Shown in pieces: positions 13,920-22,900 of a stretch of DNA of 40,119 nucleotides. Below the pieces are notes generated by a model. The model did not search any database. It saw only the letters and a list, made by a program, of their open reading frames with translations, and was not told where the DNA came from. Location of the stretch: the IMG/VR virus record IMGVR_UViG_3300044644_000432, positions 1 to 40,119 of that record; one strand, written 5' to 3'. The translations under genes and the position numbers were made by a program. Position 1 is the stretch's first letter. Each line of letters starts with the position of its first letter. This DNA is from a virus.

Positions 13920-16900
13920 ATGTCAGGCATTGTAATTGATGTCGAAGCAAGGGCAGAGAAGGCCCAGAGGGATCTAGAAGAAATTAATAGATCCCTAAAA
14001 GAATTAAGCAATAACGCAAATTCCCTTGGACAAAATCTAAAAACAGCTTTTGTAGGTCTTGGTTCTGCATTGTCAATCACGGCAGCATTTAATGGATTAA
14101 ACGAAATATCTTCTAAATTTCAAGGATTAGAAAATAGCATTGCGTTAGTGACGGGTAGAACACAAGACTTGGCACTAGCGCAAAGAGAACTTAAGAAAAT
14201 AGCTTTAGAAACATATGGGACATATCAAGATACCGCAACGCTATTTGGGGTACTTGGGAGATCTATGCGTAATTCTAATGAATCAATGAGTTCTTTGTTA
14301 GCTACGACTAAATCTTTACAAGAAGCCATAGCTATTTCAGGTTCATCTGCAGAAGCTACTACAGCAGCTATTGTACAATTAGGTCAAGGTCTCTCAGCAG
14401 GTGCGCTAAGAGGCGATGAGTTGCGCTCTGTGATGGAGCAAACACCACGAATTGCCATTGCTATTGCAGATAGTTTAAAAGTGTCTTTGGGCAATATGAG
14501 AAAATTAGCTGCAGAAGGATTTTTAACATCAAATGTTGTAATGCAAGCAATAAAAGATCAAGCCGGTGCTATTAGTAAGGAATTTAAACTAATAATCCCT
14601 TCTATGTCTAAAGCATTGGCAGCACTTAAAGAAAATATAGAAAATGTTCTAGATAGTTTTAATAGAGGTGCGGGACTATCTAGAGATATAGCAACGATAT
14701 TTCAAAATATGTCTAATAAGTTAAATAAGGCACAATTAGACGCAGAATTACTAGGTGCAAAATTTTCTTTATTAAAGGCAAATTTAATGTCATTTAATGC
14801 TACAGCATTAAATCCATTATACGCAGTACTGGCACTTTTCGGTGTAAAATTAGAATTACTATTTAATAAATTAGATATAACGAAGAATTTTATACGTATC
14901 TTTTCCAATGTTAAAATAACCGTTACATCTTTGGTGAGTCAGCTAGTTAGAGATTTGTATGCCAAAGGTGAATCACTTGAAAATATTTTTGGTGATAGAT
15001 CTTTTGGAAAAACATGGGAAGGGCGTTTTAATATATTTAAAGCTATCTTCTTAAATTCAATGGATAGTTTTTATACAGTCTTTGAAGTACGTGCAAGACG
15101 TCAAATGGCGGGGTTTACCCAATTTATTACGACATTGCAAGTAATAAGTAATAATGCAGTATTGATTATTATGAAGCATATGGCGGATACCTTCTATCAA
15201 GCTATTAGTGATATTTTTCATTTCGAAGGATTACGCAGCGTACTTATTGGAAATATAAAATTGCTAGTTGCAGATTCTATGTATCTACTAGGAGATCTGT
15301 CTAGCAAATTAGGCAAAATGCTTAAAATTAAATCTCCTTTAGATTTTATTTTTGGCGACACAAGATCTATAAGCCAAAAATTATCAAGTATTATTGGTGG
15401 CCTTTTACAACCATTTGGTAATATGATAAATGGTCTCGGTGATTATATTTTAACAAGCTCTGTTGGAACACTAAATAATTCTTTTAAACCTTTACAATGG
15501 TTTTTAAGTTTGTATTTACCAGATGCACTTGCAAAAAGTATTTTTAAAGGTTTAACGAATACTACTTTCACAGATAAGATAAATAAAGCTATAAGCGACA
15601 TGCTTAGCGGTATTGAATTTGTAAGCGTAAATCTAGCAGACATGCTGTTTAACACTAATAATATAAATTTACTATTAAATGCCCTAAATAATATAACTGA
15701 TGTAATAGAAACGTGGATAAACACCATTAAAGTTAATCTCCAAAATAGCAAAATAATGGAGGATTTTAATAAACTATTTGATGGCGTGTTGGTTCAAACA
15801 AATAAACTAGAGGCATCATTAGACGTTATTAAGAGTTTTGGTGTTGCAGTAATAAATGTATTCTTTAAAATTTATGATGCCGTAATTGGAAATTCTTGGT
15901 GGACAGACACGATTAGCGCTATTGTAGACTCTTCACAAGGTCTGTGGAATACAGCAGGCTCTGGGTTAAATAAATTTAGTGCATATACGATTGAATTATT
16001 TGCTAAAATGTTTTTCTTTGTCAAAGATTCTTTGAATTCAATCAATCAAATACAATTTGGTAAAGTATTTGAAGATTTTAATGAGACAATTTATAAATTA
16101 AGTCCCACATTAAGTAAGTTAGTTGGCTTTTTAGAACAGCTATCTAGCGATGTATTTTCTACAATCTTAACAGCATTTAATAGTAAAACATTAAATAACC
16201 CGTTTAGAGCTATTTTAAAAGATAATAATGGATATTTAACTGAATTAAAGAAAAATCTTGTTAGCTCAGTTAAAGTCATAGCATTGCAAATAGGAACATT
16301 GATGGCAGCTGTAATGGCAGCTACATTTGCTTTCTTAAGTCCAGCAGGGATGTTACGGAATATCTTTGCAGGGTTAGCCACTACAAAATTATTTTCATTT
16401 GGTATTGAAATTACTGATGTTTATTTTGATGCATCATTAGGCCAAAAGATAGGCGAATATTTAGGAAAATCTGTTGCAAGCTTCTTTGGTAAAACTAAAG
16501 GTTCTTTCTCAGATTTGATTTCAGAACTATTAGCAATGATTTCTTCATTTACTACTTCTTTTATTGAAAACCTACCTATAATTGGATGGATTGGTAAATT
16601 AATGACATCTATTGCTAGTTTAGTAGGTTTAAAAGGATTAGGCGGTCTAATAACAGCTGTCCTTTTCGGCCCGAAGATTTTAAGCATTATTAGCGAATTA
16701 GGATTCTTTTCAAAAAGTATTGATAGAATAGTAAGTAAATCCGGAAAAGTGAGAGAATTCTTTACTGGCACTTACTCACCTACCGGGAAAGGCAGAAATC
16801 CTACTACAGAATTTGTTTCAAGAACTTCTAAGGCATATTTTAACGATACTAATCGTGTTCAAAATATGGCTATGTTAGCAGGAATGGCTGACATGGCAGG

Positions 16901-19900
16901 CGCTTTTGATGGAATCTTTAGAGACAATCCAATAGGCCATTCTTATTTTGAAGGCGGTTTAATTGGGATGATGTTATTTGGAGAACAAAGTTTTAGTACA
17001 TTTGAAGCTAAAGTTTTAAATCCATTGAAAGATTATTTTAGCCGATTAGATTTAATAGGAAAAATAAGAACATCATTTAACGCAAATGGTGGTTTAAGAG
17101 GTCTCTGGGACACGACAATACCACGCTATTTGAGCACTGTTATGGAAGGCGCAAGAATGCGCTTATTGTCTGCATTTGATCCAGGTTCTATTTCAGGTGT
17201 TAAAACATCTTTCTTTGAAAGACTTTTATTTGCAGCACCAGCAGATCCAGCTACAAGAATTGGTAAAATGTTCATATCAATAGAAGACGCATGGAACAAA
17301 GGCACGACTAAAATAAAAGCTATTAAATGGATGGATAAAATATTTAACCCTAAAATGCTTGCAGGTATTGCAGGATTATCAGCTCTGTTAATTGGGGCAT
17401 TAGCGCATGCCGATACTGGCGCAACCAAAGGGCCAGAAAAATCATATAAAGAAAGCGCACAAGAAATGTTAAATAAGCCTTCTGAAATGGCGCAAAATGC
17501 TGTAAACACATTTGCTATTAATACTGATGCTTCTCTAACAAATGCGGAAATGATCTTAGGTTCAATTGCTACAATTGGTATTGCGGCAATGACTGTCTTA
17601 AAATCACCTGTAGGTAAAATAAAGAAATTAATAACAGAATTTGACAGAGTTGCATTTATGCGAGAAACTTTTGCTAATGCAATGAGCGCAGTAGGCAAAG
17701 GTTTCAGTCTGTTTACAAAAGTTTTATTCGAATTTGTAACAGCGCCTGTTTGGTTTGACCAGACTTTAACCGGAATGGCCATGTGGAAAAACAGAGGCCT
17801 TGTAATAGGTAAATGGCTTGGTTATACGCTAGGCTCTATTATGGCTAAAAACTTCATGGGATGGGGTCCAGTTATTGCTATTGGTGCTGCAGATGCGATG
17901 CTTAAGCTCGTAAAAACAACAGGCGCACAAGCAATAATTGAAAAAGTCATGCCAATCATTGCAGGTATAAATCCTCTTGCCGAAGCTAATCGTGCTAAGC
18001 TTTGGAAATATACTGACATGTACTCTACTGGCGAACTAGGAATGAAGGCACGCCCGTATATTCCAAGTCCGATGGCTCTTGCCAGAACAATGGCAGATGC
18101 AACAGGTGGTATTCTTAAGCCAATGCTTGATTACCGAGAAGGCCGTGGTTGGCAAACGTATAGCCCTTATGAAAGAGCTATGTCAGCGATGTCAAAACCA
18201 TCTCCTATGCGTCCAGATTATTTAGGATATGCCACATTTAAATCACCTACTGTTACAGAATTTCTAACAAGATCAAACCAAGCGGTTACAACTTTTGCCA
18301 ATCAATACAGAGATAACGCTATTAGTTCTAAAGTCCGTGTAGAAGCACTTAACCAATTTGCAAGTCTTTACACTTCAATGGTAACTACTACAAAAGCCTT
18401 AGTAAGAGTAGTTTCAGTTTTCAATGAGCTAGGAAAGAAATCTATTTTGCTTTCTAGAGCATTAATGATGATTTCTACATTCTTTCCGTTGATCACTCTT
18501 ATTGCAAATGCCAGAGATAGCAAAGATAAGTCTACACCTACATATATGGGAATGCGTGCTGACTACTTAGGAAATGCACCTATTCCATTTACAAATATGG
18601 ACGTGCCAATTATACCAATGATTATACCATTAATAATGGCGTATTTAGGTGTTAGAAAAGGTTTAATGCAAGTTACACATATGAATAATCTTGCTGAATT
18701 TGAAAAGACAATCTTGAATCCTTGGAAGCAAAGAGCTGAAACATACGCAGGTATGACATCTCAACAAAGATTGCAAAATATTGCAGCTGCTCCGGGTCCA
18801 ATGCCTATTGCTCCGACCTCTATTGAATCTTATCGTAATATGAAATATATTAGTGAGCTGGCAGCAACTTCAAGAATGACACAAGAAGAAATTGCAGCTC
18901 TCACAGGAACTTTAGCGCCCACTAAAGGATCTTATAGATATTCAGAGATGAGTAAAAGACCTTCTGTTTCACAAAGAGTTATTGATAACGAATGGCAGTC
19001 AATGAGCAAAGCTCAACGCAGAGCATATGTGCCAGTTCCGACAGCAGAATCTATTGCTGCAAGCCGCGCAGACAGAGCGCTATCTGGTCAGTCTCCGTAC
19101 GGAATTATCGGAAGATTCAGTGGTGCATTACCAACTATGCTTGGTTATACGTTAGCTGCAGGCGCAGGAGGTTTAGGTGCCGCTAAAATTGCTACATCCT
19201 TTGGTGCAAGTAATGAGACTGCAGGCATGGTAGGTGGTCTTGGAGCTATGGCCGGTATGTCTATTGCAGGTAGTGTTATTGATATTCTGAAAAATATCTT
19301 TAGAGCTATTGGTGAAAGATTAATAGGTAAAGTATTCTTATTTGGCTCAATAATAGTAATGGGTATTGATTACTTATTTAATGAAAATAGCACTTTAGCA
19401 AAATCCATTAAGAAAGTTTCAATGGCTATGCTTAATTGGGCTGGATTTAAAATAGAAAATACTGATGCTAAAACAGGATTAAAAGAAAGCTCTGCTAGAA
19501 TTGTTGCTCAATTAAATCAACCTCTGGAATACGATGCACGAACAATAGATAGAGAACGTTTGACAGGCCAATTAAAAGATCAATACGAAGAAAGTATTTC
19601 TAGAACTAATGAAGCTTCTAAAAAGTATATAGATGAAATAACTGCAAAAGGTATTGCATCAAGCGCGACAATTGCAGAAGTTACAGGGAATGCTAGAGAT
19701 CTAAATGCCATAGCAAAGAAAGCTGTAATTGCAAGTCAATCTAATGTTGAAGATTTGGTTGCGCAATTTACTGATCTTACATTTTTACCCGCGCCAACTA
19801 ATGCCGATTCACTTAAAATGTGGTCAGGTGATAAATTACAAAAAGCAGTTGATAAAATTCAAACACTTAATGGTGTATTACCGGGCAAGGGTACTGGAGA

Positions 19901-22900
19901 AATTACAGCAGCTTTAGAGTCATTAGTATATCCAACAACTTATTCTAAAACGGAAGAAGGTGGCTATCGGATGCCAGATTTTAGAGGAGCGGAAATAGGT
20001 TATCCTTTAAATGTCATGCGGGAGTTGAACAAGCCCTTGGCGCCTTATGAAGATATTAAGAAAAGAACTCAAGAATATACTGTAGAAAATTCTATCGAGC
20101 AATCTAAATGGTTATTTAGACGATTAATGGTGGGTTCTAAATTAGCATTAAGTTTGGGCAAAGCTGAATATACTGATCCTGGTATTCAAAACCAGATAGA
20201 TCAAACTTTACGTGTAACAGCCGAGCAAGTTAATCTTCTTAAGAAAAGACAAGTGTCTTTAAATTTAAATGCTAGGGATTTAACTGAAAAACAATACGGT
20301 GCTCAAAACATTAGTGATAAGTCTATGTATGAGCGCTCAGTAAGTTTTTGGGATTCCTTCAACCCATTGCGCACACCAGGTACTAAAACTGTTACTTATA
20401 AGTTAAAAGAAGGCTCTGGAACGCAAAAATTAGTTGATGATATTCAAAAGAATTTTGAAATTAGAGATCAATTAATTGCACAACAAATTCTTGCAATGGC
20501 GCAGAATAGAAAAGCTAAAGAATATCAAGCAAGTATTGGCAAGGATATTGTAAGTCCTCTTAAAACTGCGGGCATCGATGTAAAAGAAACAGATATCTTA
20601 GGGCGTACCGATGAAATTAAATCGTATACCAGCTCTATAACTGATTTATACGATACATTGCAATTTGCAAAAAATGATACTGAGCGTTCTAATATCTTTG
20701 TTAATATGTCAAATGCAGCAGCTAAGGCTAAAGCAATAATAGATGATACTGCAAATTCTTTATATGATTTAAGATTTGAAATTCGAGATAAATTTCAAAA
20801 AGCTAATTTATTTTCCGCAGATGCCTTAGGTAAAACGGATAATATTGCGGCTTTAAAAGATTTAGATAAAAACAGAGCTGATTTACTAAAACTCCGAGAA
20901 GAAGCAAATAGAGTAGTAAGAGAACCTGTTTTAAATCCTTTGTTAATGCCTAAATACACGGTTAGAAATCCTGGTTTAGATGTGCAAGAAACAATTACAA
21001 ATCCAGAATATCTAGCCAAGGAAAAAGAAAATACTGAGAAGCTAAGAAAATATAGAGCAGATGTTGCAAAACAAGAACGTGCAAATCAATTGCTACCTTA
21101 TCAAACGTATACGTTGAATAAGAAGGCTTTAGATACTATCTACTCTAATGTTGATTCTCGTAACTTTCAAATTGCACAATCGCTTACAGATTCTACTGTA
21201 ATGAGTTATAAAAATCTTGGAGAAGAGGCTTATACCTATTTACAATATCAGAAAGAATCATTAGCACAGGCTAGACAATTTGCTTTAGAAACTAAAAAGC
21301 CAGTAGCATACGTAGCCGAATTAGACGCAAAAATTGCTAAAACTAATGATAGCCTAACTGCATTCTCAAACAGTGCCGAATCATTACTTAGCAATATTGA
21401 AGGTCTTGGAGGCACAAATTTAGCAAACACCAGTACTACTGCACTAGAGAACGTACTTGCTCTCGCAATACAAATAAAAGGTGTAGAAGCAGATATTAAT
21501 AAGATTGATATAAATCATGTTGAAGATTACAAAGCACGTCTTGAAGAGTTATTTAGTAAACGCAAATCATTATTTAATGCCACAGTTGAAATTAAAAGCA
21601 CTACAATAAGCGGAAGTGAAAGAGAATCTGCTATTGCGCCTTTAGGTAACTCAGGAAGAGGGCTTTCAGCGACTACAAGAACGCTTGCAGCTAGCTTGAA
21701 TAATACTTTAAATATTATCAAATCTGGATTACAATATATTGAAGGTGATGAAGCATTCGTTAAAGAATACAATAGAATATTAGAATTAAATAGAGCATTG
21801 GAACGTGTCTCAGCAGCTACCCGTTCGTATTCTGATAATGTATCTTCAATGAACGAAACATTAGGCACTTCATTTAAAGTTGAAGATATATTTAATTTTA
21901 AATTAGACAGAATAATGAATGCAGCTAATACTTTGAAATTAAAGCTTTCAGAAGCTTTGGCTGATAGTGATATAAGCTTGGCTAGTGCGCTTTCAGAAGA
22001 TTTAAAGAATCTGACAAAACAAGCTTCTTTTATTTCTATGATTGTTGATGTTTCAGCTAAAATCAAAAATAGTTTGCAAACAGGTGTTACTGAAGGATTA
22101 GATTTAATTAAAAAGGTTTATTCTAATTTCAATCTATCTGAAAGAAATTTTGGCGCATTACCTAATACGCAACGCGCTGGGATGATAGCGGATACATCTA
22201 AAATAGATATGTTGAATAAAGCAATATCTGAAAATTTATTGTCTCAAGATATGGTTAGTGTAATTGGCAAATTAATGCCGGACAAGTCTAACTTAAACGA
22301 AGTCTTTAATAAAATAAATGAAATGTTCTTAGAAATGGGCATGAAAGATCTTAAAGGCCAAGTTGGAGAGCCTATGGACAAGTTGACAACAAGTGTCGAT
22401 TTGTTAAGAGGTAGTATTGACATCTTAAACAACACTATTTCAAAGCCTAATACGCAAATACCAAGCTCAACACCTAATGCGCAAACACCAAGTTCAACGC
22501 CTACTTCATATAAGAGTACAAATAATTTAGATAAAATATTTATCGATGTAGGTAAGGCATTGAATGTAGATCCAAATTGGATTAAAGCGCAATCGGATAT
22601 GGAGACTACACAGCAAACTAGTGGTATTTTTAAAAATGCTAATAATTTGTTTAATATCTCAGCTTCTGAAATATATCGTGGAAATAAATACCAATCTGGT
22701 AATGGTAGATTATGGCGTTCTTACAATTCACCAGAGGCTTCAGGTGAAGATTATGTGAAATTGATATCAGAAGGTAATTACGGTAAATACAAACCAGCAA
22801 TGGGTTCTAAAACAGCTGAAGAATATTTCACTAAATTACAAAAAGGTGGATACGCTGAGGAATCTTTTTATGTAGATTCAATGTTGAAAAAGCTTAGTGA

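Noticed and set aside
17126-17782. Minus-strand ORF of 218 codons inside the tape measure gene
   Set aside because: The plus-strand frame continues through it as normal tape measure sequence, and the antisense product is low-complexity Ile/Ala/Asn with no recognisable motif.
21527-22066. Minus-strand ORF of 179 codons inside the tape measure gene
   Set aside because: It is Ser/Leu/Ile-rich antisense of helical coding sequence, with no ribosome site.
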